Positions 8,816 through 19,504 of a stretch of 55,245 nt of DNA are shown here, one piece after another. How positions within the stretch are numbered: position 1 is the stretch's first letter; every line of letters starts with the position of its first letter. Source of the stretch: a bacterium (GTDB taxonomy: Bacteria; Elusimicrobiota; Elusimicrobia; Elusimicrobiales; UBA9959); the NCBI GenBank assembly GCA_021847485.1, contig JAJZRA010000007.1:1-55245 (forward strand), read 5' to 3'. The notes below the pieces were generated by a model. The model was not told the origin of the DNA and did not search any database. It worked only from the letters and a program-made list of their open reading frames with translations. A program made the translations under genes and the position numbers.

Positions 8816-8954
8816 TTTTCCCCCTTCTTTGCTTACCCCTGCTTTCCGCGCGGGCCGGGCCCGCGCCGTCCCGGCGCCGGCTTTCACCGGCCCAAAGGAA
8901 CTTGTACCATTTGGGCGGAACCTTGGCAAGCGGAGCTCAGGGCCGTCCCCGCGG

Positions 8955-8979
8955 AAAGCCCCCGCGCCGGGGCTTTTTT
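8955..8979 (+). terminator. Intrinsic-terminator-like hairpin upstream of glgP
   Basis: AAAGCCCC-cgcgcc-GGGGCTTTTTT. Confidence 0.5.
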
Positions 8980-9059
8980 ACAGCCTGTTGCGCGGGCGGG
9001 CCGCCTATTGTATCATAGGTCTGGGAAAACCGCGCCGAGCGCGGCCTGGAGGGCGTAAG

Positions 9060-11600
9060 ATGAGCGACAAGAACCGTTCCACTAACATTGTCAGGTCCCC
9101 GCTGCCCGGGGACTCCGCCGGCTTCGACGCGCTGGCGGAGCTGGCGCTCAACATGCGCTGGTCCTGGAACCACCGCGCCGACAAACTCTGGCGGCAGCTG
9201 GACCCGGCCCTCTGGGACCTGACCGGCAATCCCTGGGTGGTGCTGCAGACCGTCTCCCGGGAACGCGTCAAAGCCGCCCTGGCGGACCCGGACTTCCGGG
9301 GCAGGCTGGACAAGCTGCTCGCCGAGAAGAAGGCCGCGGAGGAGAGGCCGGGCTGGTTCCAGAAGGAGCACGCCGGGGCCCCGCTTACGCTGGCCGCCTA
9401 TTTCAGCATGGAGTTCATGCTCAGCGAGGCGCTGCCTATCTATTCCGGAGGCCTCGGCAACGTGGCCGGCGACCAGCTTAAGGCCGCGAGCGACCTCGGG
9501 GTGCCGGTGGCCGGCGTGGGCCTGCTCTACCAGCAGGGTTATTTCAGGCAGTCCATCGGCCGCGACGGGCGGCAGGAGGCCCTGTTCCCCTACAACGACC
9601 CCGGCCAGCTGCCGGTCACGCCGGTGCGCAAGCCCGACGGCGAATGGCTGCGCGTGGAGCTGGAGCTGCCCGGCAGGCCCGTGCAGCTGCGCGCCTGGCA
9701 GGTGGCGGTCGGGCGCGTGAAGCTCTACCTGCTCGACACCAACGACGCGGCCAACTTCCCCGCCCACCGCGGCATCGCGAGCGAGCTCTACGGCGGCGGC
9801 CCGGAGATGCGCCTCAAGCAGGAGCTGGTGCTGGGCATAGGCGGCTGGCGCCTGCTGAAGGCGCTGGGCCTGGCCCCCGAGGTCTGCCACCTCAACGAGG
9901 GCCACGCGGCCTTCACCGTGCTGGAGCGCGCGGCCGACTACATGAAGTCGGCCGGGGTGGACTTCGCCACGGCCCTGGCGGTCACCCGCGCGGGCAACCT
10001 CTTCACCACCCATACCCCGGTGCAGGCCGGCTTCGACAGGTTCCCGCCAGCGCTGGTGGAGCAGTACCTCGGCGCCTACGCGCGCGGGCGCCTGGGCATT
10101 CCGGTCAAAGAGCTGCTGGCGCTGGGGCGCCTGGACCCGGAGAACCGGAACGAAGAGTTCAACATGGCCTACCTCGCGCTGCGCGGCAGCGGCGCCGTCA
10201 ACGGCGTGAGCCGCCTGCACGGCGAGGTCAGCCGGCGCATCTTCCAGCCGCTGTTCCCGCGCTGGCCCGAGGCCGAGGTGCCCATAAGCCACGTGACCAA
10301 CGGCGTCCACGTGCCCAGCTGGGACTCCGCCGGCGCCGACGAGCTCTGGACCGCCGCCTGCGGCCAGGACCGCTGGACGGGCGACGCGGCGCGCCTCGAG
10401 GACCGCGTGCGCGGCATCCCCGACGCTGAACTCTGGAAGACCCGCTGCGCCGCCCGTGGGCGGCTGATCGAGTTCGCCCGCGCGCGGCTGGAGCGGCAGC
10501 TGACCGCGGCCGGCCTGCCCGCGGCCGAGGCGCAAAGGGCCAGGACGCTCTTCGACCCGGAAGTCCTGACGCTGGGCTTCGCGCGCCGCTTCGCCACCTA
10601 CAAGCGCCCGAACCTGCTGCTGCACGACCCGGCGCGCCTGCTCTCCATCCTCAACGACGCCCGGCGCCCGGTGCAGCTCATCATAGCGGGCAAGGCGCAC
10701 CCCTCCGATTACGGCGGCCAGGAAATGATCCGGCAGTGGATAGAGTTCATCCGCCGGCCGGAGGCGCGCGGCCGGGTGATGTTCCTGGCCGACTACGACA
10801 TGCAGCTCACCGAGCGGCTGGTGCAGGGCGTGGACGTGTGGCTGAACACTCCGCGCCGGCCGTGGGAGGCCAGCGGCACCAGCGGCATGAAGGTGCTGGT
10901 CAACGGCGGACTAAACCTGTCCGAGCTGGACGGCTGGTGGGTCGAGGCCTACACCCCCGACGTGGGCTGGGCGCTGGGCGACGGCAAGGAGCACGGCGAC
11001 GACCCCGCCTGGGACGCCGCCGAGGCGCGGCAGCTCTACGAGCTGCTCGAGCGGGAGGTGGCGCCGGAATTCTACGGCCGAGGCGCGGACGGCCTGCCGG
11101 CCGCGTGGATAGCGCGCATGCGCGAGAGCGCGGCCAGGCTGACGCCGCGCTTCTCGGCGGGCCGCGCCGTGCGCGAGTACGCCGAACTGCACTACCTGCC
11201 CGCCGCCGCCCGCTACCGCGCCCGCAGCGCCGAAGGCGGAGCCCTCGGCGCGCGCCTGGTGGCCTGGCGCCGGCGGCTGGACGCGGACTGGGGCAAGGCG
11301 CGCTTCGTGCGGGCCTCCTGCCGCACCGAGGGCGACCTGCACCTCTTCGAGGCCGAGGCCGACCTGGGAGGGCTGCCGCCCGACGCCGTGGCCGCCGAGC
11401 TCTACGCCGAGCCGCTGCTCGGCGGGAACCCGCTGCGCCGCCCGATGCGCTACGCGGGCCCCGGCCCCGGCGGCGCCGCGCTCTACCGCGGCGAAGTCCC
11501 GGCGGAGCTGCCGCCAGGGGACTACACCCCGCGCCTGGTCCCCGGCTTCGAGGGCGCGGCCGTGCCGCTCGAGGCGGCGCACATACTCTGGCAGAAGTGA
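9060..11600 (+). CDS. glgP: Alpha-glucan (glycogen/maltodextrin) phosphorylase, GT35
   Basis: Start trimmed to MSDKNRSTNIV at 9060. AYFSMEFMLSEALPIYSGGLGNVAGDQLKAASDLG, FARRFATYKRPNLL, RRPWEASGTSGMKVLVNGGLNLSELDGWW. Confidence 0.95.
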   Translation: MSDKNRSTNIVRSPLPGDSAGFDALAELALNMRWSWNHRADKLWRQLDPALWDLTGNPWVVLQTVSRERVKAALADPDFRGRLDKLLAEKKAAEERPGWFQKEHAGAPLTLAAYFSMEFMLSEALPIYSGGLGNVAGDQLKAASDLGVPVAGVGLLYQQGYFRQSIGRDGRQEALFPYNDPGQLPVTPVRKPDGEWLRVELELPGRPVQLRAWQVAVGRVKLYLLDTNDAANFPAHRGIASELYGGGPEMRLKQELVLGIGGWRLLKALGLAPEVCHLNEGHAAFTVLERAADYMKSAGVDFATALAVTRAGNLFTTHTPVQAGFDRFPPALVEQYLGAYARGRLGIPVKELLALGRLDPENRNEEFNMAYLALRGSGAVNGVSRLHGEVSRRIFQPLFPRWPEAEVPISHVTNGVHVPSWDSAGADELWTAACGQDRWTGDAARLEDRVRGIPDAELWKTRCAARGRLIEFARARLERQLTAAGLPAAEAQRARTLFDPEVLTLGFARRFATYKRPNLLLHDPARLLSILNDARRPVQLIIAGKAHPSDYGGQEMIRQWIEFIRRPEARGRVMFLADYDMQLTERLVQGVDVWLNTPRRPWEASGTSGMKVLVNGGLNLSELDGWWVEAYTPDVGWALGDGKEHGDDPAWDAAEARQLYELLEREVAPEFYGRGADGLPAAWIARMRESAARLTPRFSAGRAVREYAELHYLPAAARYRARSAEGGALGARLVAWRRRLDADWGKARFVRASCRTEGDLHLFEAEADLGGLPPDAVAAELYAEPLLGGNPLRRPMRYAGPGPGGAALYRGEVPAELPPGDYTPRLVPGFEGAAVPLEAAHILWQK

Positions 11601-11607
11601 GGACGTC

Positions 11608-13041
11608 ATGAGCGCTACCGAAGAAGGAAAATTCGAGATAGGGATGGCGGGGCTGGGCGTGATGGGCCGCAACCTGCTGCTGAACATCGCCGGGCGGGGC
11701 TTCCCGGCCGCCGGCTACGACAAGGACCCGGCCAAGCTGCGCGCCCTGGAAGCGGAAAGCTCCGGCCTGCCGGTCAGGGCGGCCGCCGGGCCGCGCGAGC
11801 TGGCGGCCCTGCTGCGCAGGCCGCGCGCCGTCATCATCCTGGTGCCGGCGGGAGCCCCGGTGGACGCCGTCATCGCCTCGCTGGAGCCTTTCCTGGAAAA
11901 AGGCGACCTGCTGATAGACGCGGGCAACTCCTACTACAAGGACACCGAGCGCCGGACCGCCGCGCTGGCCGCCAAAGGGCTGCGCTTCCTCGGCATGGGC
12001 GTCTCGGGCGGGGAGGAAGGCGCCCGCCGCGGCCCCAGCCTGATGCCCGGCGGCGACAGGGACGCCTACGAGCGCGTGCGCCCGGCGCTGGAAGCGGCGG
12101 CGGCGCGCGCCGGCGGCGAGCCCTGCGCGGCCTGGCTCGGGCCCGGCTCCGCCGGCCATTTCGTCAAGATGACGCACAACGGCATAGAGTACGCGCTGAT
12201 GCAGCTGATAGCCGAGAGCTACGACCTGCTCAAGCGGGGCCTGGGCCTGGACGACGACGCGCTGGCCGGCGTCTACTCCGGCTGGAACGAGGGAGAGCTG
12301 AACTCCTACCTGCTCGAGATAACCGCGCGCATCTTCGCGCGCCGCGACGAGCGCACCGGCGGCAGGCTGGTGGACGAGATCCTCGACGTGGCCAGGCAGA
12401 AGGGCACCGGCCTCTGGACCGTGCAGGCCGCGATGGAGCTGCAGGTGCCCGTGCCGACGATAGACGCTGCCGTGGCCATGCGCGACCTTTCCGCCTACGA
12501 GGCCTGGCGCGCGGCCGCGCCCGCCCTGCTCGGCGGCGCGCCGGGCCGCGCCCCGGGCCTTTCCGAAGGGACGCTGCGCCGCGCCCTGCGCTGCGCCTTC
12601 CTGCTGGCCTACGCCCAGGGGATGTCGCTGCTCTCGGCCGCCTCCCGGGCGCGCGGCTACGGGCTGGACCTCAAGGTAGTGGCCGGGATCTGGCGTGGCG
12701 GCTGCATCATCCGCGCGGCCGCGCTGGAGGACATCAGGGCCGCCTACGCCCGCAACCCGGCCCTGCCCAACCTGCTGCTGGACCCGGCTTTCGCCGCCGC
12801 GGTCTCGGCGGACCAGGCCGAACTGCGGGCCGCGGTCTCCGCGGCCGCGGCGGCAGGCCTGCCCGTCCCCGCGCTGATGTCGGCCCTGGCCTACTACGAC
12901 GCGCTGCGCGGCGGCTGGCTGCCGGCCAACCTCATCCAGGCGCAGCGCGACTACTTCGGCGCCCACGGCTACGAGCTGAAGGACGCCAAAGGCGTCTTCC
13001 ACACCGAATGGAGCGGCGCCGCCGCGGAGGCCGGGAAATGA
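11608..13041 (+). CDS. gnd: 6-phosphogluconate dehydrogenase (decarboxylating)
   Basis: [91 protein letters not shown]. Confidence 0.95.
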   Translation: MSATEEGKFEIGMAGLGVMGRNLLLNIAGRGFPAAGYDKDPAKLRALEAESSGLPVRAAAGPRELAALLRRPRAVIILVPAGAPVDAVIASLEPFLEKGDLLIDAGNSYYKDTERRTAALAAKGLRFLGMGVSGGEEGARRGPSLMPGGDRDAYERVRPALEAAAARAGGEPCAAWLGPGSAGHFVKMTHNGIEYALMQLIAESYDLLKRGLGLDDDALAGVYSGWNEGELNSYLLEITARIFARRDERTGGRLVDEILDVARQKGTGLWTVQAAMELQVPVPTIDAAVAMRDLSAYEAWRAAAPALLGGAPGRAPGLSEGTLRRALRCAFLLAYAQGMSLLSAASRARGYGLDLKVVAGIWRGGCIIRAAALEDIRAAYARNPALPNLLLDPAFAAAVSADQAELRAAVSAAAAAGLPVPALMSALAYYDALRGGWLPANLIQAQRDYFGAHGYELKDAKGVFHTEWSGAAAEAGK

Positions 13042-14558
13042 ACGAAGAAAGCGCCAAGAAAGTCTGCCTGCCGGAAGAGGAGGCCCCCCTCAGGCCTTTC
13101 TCGCTGGTGATCTTCGGCGGGGCCGGGGACCTGAGCCGCCGCATGATCCTGCCGGCCCTCTACCATCTCTGGGCCGAAGGCCTGCTGGCCGAGGATTTCT
13201 CCGTCACCGCGTTCGGCCTGCCGCGCCTGACGGACGGGGAGTACCGGGAGTTCGCGAGGGCCGCGATCGAGGAGTTCCTGCCGCGCAAGTACTCGGCCGG
13301 CGGCTTCGGCGGCTTCGCCTCCCGCCTGAACTGCCTGTCGTCGGCCTTCGACTCCGACGAAGGCTACGCCAGGCTCGCGGAGGCCCTGAAGGCCGCGGCC
13401 GCCGGGCGGCGCCGCACGGTGGTGCTCTACCTGGCCGTCCCCCCCGCCCTCACTCCGGTCATCGTGCGCAAGCTCGGCGAGCACGGCGTCGCCGGGCTGG
13501 GCCTGGACCTGAGGATCGTGGCGGAAAAACCCTTCGGCCGCGACCGCGCCGGGGCGGAAGCCCTCAACCGGGAACTTCAGGGCGTCTTCGCCGAGCGCGA
13601 GATCTACCGCATAGACCACTACCTGGGCAAGGAGACGGTGCAGAACATCCTCTTCTTCCGCTTCGCCAACGCCATCTTCGAGCCGCTCTGGAACGCGCGC
13701 TATATCGACAACGTGCAGATCACGGTGGCCGAGAGCCTCGGCGTCGCCCACCGCGGCGCCTTCTACGAGCAGGCCGGCGTGGTCCGCGACATCGTGCAGA
13801 ACCACATCCTGCAGCTGCTGGGCCTGGTGGCGATGGAGCCGCCGGCCGCCTTCACGCCGGAGCAGATCCGCGCCGAGAAGCAGAAGGTGCTGCACTCCAT
13901 CCGCCCCTTCTCCGGCGAGGACCTCCGCGGCGGCGTCGTGCTCGGCCAGTACGGCCCCGGCGTGGCCGGCGGCGAGGAGGTGCCGGGCTACCGCGCGGAG
14001 AAGGACGTCTCCCCCGCTTCGGCCGTACCCACCTTCATGGCGGCCAGGTTCCTGATAGACAACTGGCGCTGGGCCGGCGTGCCGTTCTACGTGCGCACCG
14101 GCAAGCGCCTTGCCAAACGGGCGACCGAGATCGCCATCCAGTTCAAGCAGCCGCCGCTGCGCCTCTTCAAGGGCACCTGCGACAGCCTCGAGCCGAACAT
14201 CCTGTTCCTCGGCATCGCGCCCCGCGAGAACATCTCGCTGCGCTTCGGGGTCAAGGCGCTCAACACCGTCAGCCGCGTAGAGCCGGTGGCCATGAACTAC
14301 GACTACGCGGGCGAGGCCGGCGAGACCTCCTACCCGACCTACCGCCGGCTGCTGCTGGACTGCCTCAAGGGCGACCCGATGCTCTTCGTCAGCCAGGACG
14401 GCGTCGAGACGATGTGGTCGGTGGTGGACCCGCTGATCAGGCACTGGGAGACCCATCCGCCGGCGGACTTCCCCAATTACGCCGCCGGCACCTGGGGGCC
14501 GGACGCCGCCGCGGCCCTGCCCGCCAGGGACGGCCGCGAATGGCTTAACGGAGAATAG
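13038..14558 (+). CDS. zwf: Glucose-6-phosphate 1-dehydrogenase
   Basis: Start trimmed to MNEESAKK (4-nt overlap with gnd). [39 protein letters not shown]. Confidence 0.95.
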   Translation: MNEESAKKVCLPEEEAPLRPFSLVIFGGAGDLSRRMILPALYHLWAEGLLAEDFSVTAFGLPRLTDGEYREFARAAIEEFLPRKYSAGGFGGFASRLNCLSSAFDSDEGYARLAEALKAAAAGRRRTVVLYLAVPPALTPVIVRKLGEHGVAGLGLDLRIVAEKPFGRDRAGAEALNRELQGVFAEREIYRIDHYLGKETVQNILFFRFANAIFEPLWNARYIDNVQITVAESLGVAHRGAFYEQAGVVRDIVQNHILQLLGLVAMEPPAAFTPEQIRAEKQKVLHSIRPFSGEDLRGGVVLGQYGPGVAGGEEVPGYRAEKDVSPASAVPTFMAARFLIDNWRWAGVPFYVRTGKRLAKRATEIAIQFKQPPLRLFKGTCDSLEPNILFLGIAPRENISLRFGVKALNTVSRVEPVAMNYDYAGEAGETSYPTYRRLLLDCLKGDPMLFVSQDGVETMWSVVDPLIRHWETHPPADFPNYAAGTWGPDAAAALPARDGREWLNGE

Positions 14559-14573
14559 CCGCCGCCGGGCGGG

Positions 14574-14616
14574 AGGCCGGGCCGCCGGGCGCTTGTAGCC
14601 CCGGCGGCCCGGCCTT
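14574..14616 (+). terminator. GC-rich hairpin after zwf
   Basis: AGGCCGGGCCGCCGGG...CCCCGGCGGCCCGGCCTTT. Confidence 0.55.
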
Positions 14617-14639
14617 TGCTATCATATAGTTATAACCAC

Positions 14640-15260
14640 ATGAAGAAAGGCGTTTTCATAGTCCTGGAAGGGCCGGACCGCTCCGGCAAGTCCACCCAGG
14701 CCGCCCTGCTCAAGGCGTGGCTGGAGGAGGAGCGCGGCCGGCGGGTGCTGGTCACCCGCGAGCCGGGCGGCACCTCCGTGGCCGAGAAGGTCCGCGGGAT
14801 CCTGCTCGACCCGAAGAGCGAGATAGCCCCGCTCACCGAGCTGTTCCTCTACGAGACCTCCCGCGCCCAGCACACCGTGGAACGCATCCTGCCCGCGCTC
14901 AGGGCCGGCAAGGTCGTCATCTGCGACCGCTACACACTTTCCACCACGGCCTACCAGGGCTACGGCCGCGGCCTGGACCTGAAGACCGTGGACACCCTGA
15001 ACCGCGTCGCGACGCTGGGCCTGAAGCCCGACCTGACGATAGTCTTCGACATGCCGGACCGCGTCTTCGGCCAGCGGGAGCGCCTGCGCGGCGGCCGCGA
15101 CCGCATCGAGCGCGCGCCCGACGCCTTCCGCCGGCGGGTGAACCGCGCCTACAAGCTGCTGTCCCGGCGGCCGGGCATGACCCGGGTGGACGCCGGCCGC
15201 CCGATAGAGGCCGTGCAGGCGGACATCCGCGGGCGGGTCGCGCGGCTGCTGGGGAAGTAA
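14640..15260 (+). CDS. tmk: Thymidylate kinase
   Basis: Start trimmed to MKKGVFIVLEGPDRSGKSTQ; TREPGGT; DRYTLSTTAYQGYGRGLD. Confidence 0.95.
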   Translation: MKKGVFIVLEGPDRSGKSTQAALLKAWLEEERGRRVLVTREPGGTSVAEKVRGILLDPKSEIAPLTELFLYETSRAQHTVERILPALRAGKVVICDRYTLSTTAYQGYGRGLDLKTVDTLNRVATLGLKPDLTIVFDMPDRVFGQRERLRGGRDRIERAPDAFRRRVNRAYKLLSRRPGMTRVDAGRPIEAVQADIRGRVARLLGK

Positions 15261-15262
15261 CG

Positions 15263-16339
15263 ATGTCCTTCGATTCCATCCTGGGCCAGGACAAGACCGT
15301 GCGGCGCCTGCGGGCGCTCGTCGAGACCGGCCGCGTCCCGCCGGCCATGATCTTCCACGGCCCGCCCGGCGTCGGCAAGTTCCCGGCCGCGCTGGAGTTC
15401 GCCAAGGCCGTCAACTGCTCCCACGCCGAGCACGTGGAGAAGAAGGCCCCGCCCCCGCCCCCCGACGAGAACGACCTGTTCGCGGCCGCGGCGCCCGCCC
15501 CGGAGCCCGAGGCCCCCGCCGCGCCGGCCCGCGTCCATTCCGACCTATCGGACTCCTGCGGGATGTGCCTCTCCTGCCTGCAGGCGGCCAGCGGCGCCCA
15601 CCCCGACATCCGCGTGGTGGACACCGCCTTCCAGGCCGCGCTGCTCGGCGAGGACGAGAGCGCCAACCTCAAGATCGACACGATGCGCGAAGTGACGCGC
15701 TGGGCCCAGCAGAAGCCGCTGCTCTCGCCGTGGAAGGTCTTCATCGTGCGCGACGCGGAAGCGCTGGTGACCCAGGCCCAGAACGCGCTGCTCAAGACCC
15801 TCGAGGAGCCGCCCCCCGGCACGCTGGTGGTGCTGACGGTCTCGCGCAAGACCTCGCTGCTCTCGACGATACTTTCCCGCTCCTGCCTGATAGAGTTCGG
15901 GGCGCTCCCGCAGGACGCCGTGCGGCGGGTCCTGGAGGCGCAGGGCGCCCCGGCCGCCGAGGCCGCCTCGCTCGCGGCGCTCAGCTCCGGCTCCCTGGAG
16001 AAGGCGGCGGAGGCCGCCGCCTTCCTCAAGCGCGTCTCGGCGCTGCGCCCCGGCGACCCCGCCAGGGCCTTCAAGTTCGCCGCCGGCCTGCCGCGCGACA
16101 GCCACAAGGCCCGCGAGGAAGTGAAGACCCTGCTGGACATGCTGCTGGCCCGCGCGCGCCTGGCCTGGCGCGCCGCCGAGGGGCCGGGCAAGGCGCGCCT
16201 GACGGCGCTGCTGCGCCGCACGCTGGACCTGCGCCGCATGGCGGACCGCAACGTTTCCTACCTGCTGCTGCTGGAGACCGCGCTGCTCGAGAGCGAACGC
16301 GCCGGGATAAAGCTGGAGGACCTGATAAGGACGACATGA
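15263..16339 (+). CDS. holB: DNA polymerase III delta' / clamp-loader subunit
   Basis: MSFDSILGQDKTVRRLRALVETGRVPPAMIFHGPPGVGK; Cys cluster C...CGMCLSC; NALLKTLEEPPPGTLVVLTV. Confidence 0.88.
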   Translation: MSFDSILGQDKTVRRLRALVETGRVPPAMIFHGPPGVGKFPAALEFAKAVNCSHAEHVEKKAPPPPPDENDLFAAAAPAPEPEAPAAPARVHSDLSDSCGMCLSCLQAASGAHPDIRVVDTAFQAALLGEDESANLKIDTMREVTRWAQQKPLLSPWKVFIVRDAEALVTQAQNALLKTLEEPPPGTLVVLTVSRKTSLLSTILSRSCLIEFGALPQDAVRRVLEAQGAPAAEAASLAALSSGSLEKAAEAAAFLKRVSALRPGDPARAFKFAAGLPRDSHKAREEVKTLLDMLLARARLAWRAAEGPGKARLTALLRRTLDLRRMADRNVSYLLLLETALLESERAGIKLEDLIRTT

Positions 16340-17850
16340 ACACGAAAAAATACTACATCACGACCCCGCTCTATTACGTCAACGACAAGCCGCACATCGG
16401 CCACGCCTACACGACGCTGGCCGCCGACGTGCTGGCCCGCCACCTGCGGTCGCGCGACATCCCGGTGCACTTCCAGACCGGCACCGACGAGCACGGCTCC
16501 AACATCGAGAAGATAGCGCGCGAGAAGGGCATAGAGCCGAAGGCCTGGTGCGACGGCATCTCGGCCGATTTCCGCGGGCTGTGGAAGACGCTCAACATCA
16601 AGTACGACCATTTCATCCGCACCACCGACCCGGCGCACGAGGCCGGCGTGCAGGCGGTGTTCGAGAAGCTGATCAAGAGCGGCGACGTCTACCTGGGCTC
16701 CTACGACGGGCTGTACTGCCGCTCGTGCGAGGCCTTCTACGACGAGAGCGAGCTGAAGGAGAAGAACTGCCCGGTCCACGGCAAGCCCGTGGAGCACGTC
16801 AGCGAGGAGACCTATTTCTTCAAGCTGTCCAAGTACGAAAAGGCCCTGCTCGAGCATTACGAGAAGCACCCCGGCTTCCTGTCCCCCCGCTACCGCGCCC
16901 AGGAGCTGATCAACTTCGTGAAGTCGGGCCTCAAGGACATCTCGATCTCGCGCACCAAGGTGGCCTGGGGCGTGCAGGTGAAGTCCAACCCGAAGCACAC
17001 CGTCTACGTCTGGTTCGACGCGCTGCTGAACTACGCCACCGGCGCCGGCTACAACCCCGACGGCGCGGGCCCGGACTTCGACACGCTGTGGCCCGCCGAC
17101 GTGCACCTGGTCGGCAAGGAGATCTTCCGCTTCCACGGCGTGATCTGGCCGGCGATGCTGATGGCGCTCGGCGTGGAGCTGCCGCGCAAGGTCTACGCGC
17201 ACGGCTGGTGGACGATCAACGGCGACAAGATGTCCAAGTCCCGCGGCAACTTCATCAAGGCCGAGGACGTAGTTCAGGAGTACGGCGTGGACGCGCTGCG
17301 CTACTTCATCTTCCGCGAGGTCCCGTTCGGCCAGGACGGCGACTTCTCTATGGAGGCCTTCAAGCGCCGCTACAACGCCGACCTCGCCAACGACCTCGGC
17401 AACCTGTTCTCGCGCCTGATGAACATGGCCGCCAAGTACCTGGAGCACCGCATGCCCGAGAAGCCCGAGGGCTCGGAGATCTTCAGCGAGCTCTCGTCGT
17501 GGACCCCGGGGATACAGCGCTCCATCGAGGAACTGCAGTTCGGCGACGCGCTGGAGCGCATCTGGCAGGCGGTGAGCCGCCTGAACCGCCTGGTCGACGA
17601 GCGGAAGCCGTGGGAGCTGGCCAAGAAGGACCCGGCCGCGCTGAAGCCGTTCCTCAACGAGATGGTCTGGTGCCTGCGGCTGATAGCCGGCTGGATAGAC
17701 CCCTTCATGCCGGACACGGCGAGCAAGATGCAGCTGCAGCTGGGCGTCGGCAAGACGCAGACCGCCGGCGCGGAGCCGCAGAAGGTGCCGCCGCTCTTCC
17801 CGCGCAAGCAGGAGGAGAAGGACAAGCCCAAGGACATCAGGACGAACTAG
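16336..17850 (+). CDS. metG: Methionyl-tRNA synthetase
   Basis: Start MNTKKYYITTPLYYVNDKPHIGHAYTT; KMSKSRGNFI; 4-nt overlap with holB. Confidence 0.96.
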   Translation: MNTKKYYITTPLYYVNDKPHIGHAYTTLAADVLARHLRSRDIPVHFQTGTDEHGSNIEKIAREKGIEPKAWCDGISADFRGLWKTLNIKYDHFIRTTDPAHEAGVQAVFEKLIKSGDVYLGSYDGLYCRSCEAFYDESELKEKNCPVHGKPVEHVSEETYFFKLSKYEKALLEHYEKHPGFLSPRYRAQELINFVKSGLKDISISRTKVAWGVQVKSNPKHTVYVWFDALLNYATGAGYNPDGAGPDFDTLWPADVHLVGKEIFRFHGVIWPAMLMALGVELPRKVYAHGWWTINGDKMSKSRGNFIKAEDVVQEYGVDALRYFIFREVPFGQDGDFSMEAFKRRYNADLANDLGNLFSRLMNMAAKYLEHRMPEKPEGSEIFSELSSWTPGIQRSIEELQFGDALERIWQAVSRLNRLVDERKPWELAKKDPAALKPFLNEMVWCLRLIAGWIDPFMPDTASKMQLQLGVGKTQTAGAEPQKVPPLFPRKQEEKDKPKDIRTN

Positions 17851-17864
17851 CCCCGGCGGGGCGC

Positions 17865-17897
17865 AAAAAAAGCCCGGGCGCGAGCCCGGGCTTTTTT
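17865..17897. terminator. Bidirectional intrinsic terminator between convergent metG and pssA
   Basis: AAAAAAAGCCCGGGC-GCGA-GCCCGGGCTTTTTT. Confidence 0.9.
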
Positions 17898-17917
17898 ACG
17901 CCTGGCGGCGGCCGCCT

Positions 17918-18721
17918 TCAGGCCTCGCCCTTCCGGCCCAGCGCCCTGAAGGCCCGGTAGATGCCGAAGATCACTCCGGAGACGGCGTACAGCGAGAAGA
18001 ACAGGAACAGCGCGTCCTGCGGGTAGATGACGATCATCGAGATGATCGCCGTGATCAGCAGGATGCCCTTGACCGAGGTCGGCTTGATCATGTCGCCCTT
18101 GAAGGCGGCGTAGGGCGCGCTCGAGACCATCAGCAGCGCGAGCGCTATCATGATGAACGGGATCGCCGCGTAGACCAGCGGCATCTGGTTCATGATCACC
18201 TGGATTCCGCGCTGCGCGCCCTCGCCCTCGAGCATGCTGTAGGCCAGCACGAAAGAGACCAGGATGCCGGCCGCGCCCGGGATCGGCAGGCCCTGGAAAT
18301 AATCCTTCGAGCTGCCGCCGAAGTGCGACTTCACGTTGTAGCGGGCCAGGCGCAGCGCGCCGCACAGCACGTACAGGAAGGCCACCGGGTAGCCCCACAG
18401 GCCGTAGTCCTTCAGCACGAACTTGTAGACCAGGTAGGCCGGCGCGATGCCGAACGACATCCAGTCGGACAGCGAGTCTATCTCCACGCCGAACGAGCTC
18501 TCGCCGTGCACGAGGCGCGCGATGCGCCCGTCGAGCATGTCCATCACGTAGGACAGCATGATGAACCAGGCCGCGAGCACGAAGTTGTTGTCCGAGGCGA
18601 AGAGGATGGCGAAGAAGCCGAACGCCATATTGGCGATCGTGAAGATGGACGGCAGCACGACGGCGCCGGTCTTCTTTAGCTTCGCTATGTCTATGCGTTT
18701 CTTATCCTGGATCTCGTCCAT
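17918..18721 (-). CDS. pssA: CDP-diacylglycerol-serine O-phosphatidyltransferase
   Basis: CDP-alcohol phosphatidyltransferase motif (DMLDGRIARLVHGESSFGVEIDSLSDWMSFGIAPAYL), multiple TM segments; next to psd. Confidence 0.9.
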   Translation of the reverse strand: MDEIQDKKRIDIAKLKKTGAVVLPSIFTIANMAFGFFAILFASDNNFVLAAWFIMLSYVMDMLDGRIARLVHGESSFGVEIDSLSDWMSFGIAPAYLVYKFVLKDYGLWGYPVAFLYVLCGALRLARYNVKSHFGGSSKDYFQGLPIPGAAGILVSFVLAYSMLEGEGAQRGIQVIMNQMPLVYAAIPFIMIALALLMVSSAPYAAFKGDMIKPTSVKGILLITAIISMIVIYPQDALFLFFSLYAVSGVIFGIYRAFRALGRKGEA

Positions 18722-18732
18722 GCGGGCCTCCC

Positions 18733-19359
18733 TTACCAGAGGCCGAGAACGGTCTCGGCGCCGGCCACCTTGTCGCCGGGTTTCACGAGGACCCTGGCGC
18801 TCTCCGGCAGGTAGACGGCCACCTGCGAGCCGAAATAGATCATGCCGACGCGCTCGCCGGTCTTAACGGCCTGGCCTTCCCCGACGTAGCAGGCGATGCG
18901 GCGGGCGATGGAGCCGGTTATCTGCTCCACCTCCACGGAACGGCCGTACTCGCCCTCGATGCGGATCAGGTTGCGCTCGTTGTCGGCCGCCTCGGGCTTG
19001 TAGGCGATGGCGAACTTGCCCTTGGTGTACTTGGTCTTCGTGACCTTGCCCTCCATCGGGGAGCGCTGGACGTGCACGTTGAGCACGGACAGGAAGATGC
19101 GCACCACGGTCACGCCCGGCGTGCCCTCGTTGCGCACGCTCATGACGGTGCCGTCGGCCGGGCAGGCGATCTCGCCGGGGGCGAAGACCTTGTCGCGCTC
19201 GGGGTCGCGGAAGAAGTAGGCGGAGAAGCCGGCGAAGAACAGGCCCAGGGCCAGCAGCGGCAGGCCGGCCCACCTGCACCACGCCATCAGCGCGCCGCCG
19301 ACGGCCGCGGCCACTACGCCGCCCACGATGAGTTTTATACCAGCAGGAGCGAATCCCAT
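18733..19359 (-). CDS. psd: Phosphatidylserine decarboxylase (short form)
   Basis: YFFRDPER, CPADGTVMSV, LNVHVQRSPMEG, GS cleavage motif in MIYFGSQVAVYLP. Confidence 0.93.
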   Translation of the reverse strand: MGFAPAGIKLIVGGVVAAAVGGALMAWCRWAGLPLLALGLFFAGFSAYFFRDPERDKVFAPGEIACPADGTVMSVRNEGTPGVTVVRIFLSVLNVHVQRSPMEGKVTKTKYTKGKFAIAYKPEAADNERNLIRIEGEYGRSVEVEQITGSIARRIACYVGEGQAVKTGERVGMIYFGSQVAVYLPESARVLVKPGDKVAGAETVLGLW

Positions 19360-19419
19360 AGTTCAGTGTTCCTCCGAATCAGATGTGTTCGAACGATCTT
19401 ACTTATCAAAAAAGAGCCG

Positions 19420-19504
19420 TGCCCGGGGCGGGACTCGAACCCGCACGGAGGAAACCTCCAGCTGATTTTAAGTCAGCTCTGGCTACCAGTTACAGCACCC
19501 GGGC
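19420..19504 (-). tRNA. tRNA-Leu(UAA)
   Basis: Minus strand GCCCGGGTGCTGTAACTGGTAGCCAGAGCTGACTTAAAATCAGCTGGAGGTTTCCTCCGTGCGGGTTCGAGTCCCGCCCCGGGCA: acceptor GCCCGGG/CCCGGGC, anticodon loop CTTAAAA (TAA), long variable arm, GGTTCGAGTCC T-loop. CCA not encoded. Confidence 0.95.

Noticed and set aside
8915-8945. Possible sigma-54 promoter (GGGCGGAACCTTGGC) before glgP
   Set aside because: GG-N10-GC spacing can be forced but flanking bases do not match TGGCAC/TTGC; likely chance in GC-rich DNA.
10900-14456. Long minus ORFs (10900..13002, 12969..14456) opposite glgP/gnd/zwf
   Set aside because: Arg/Gly/Ala/Val-rich shadows with no domains.
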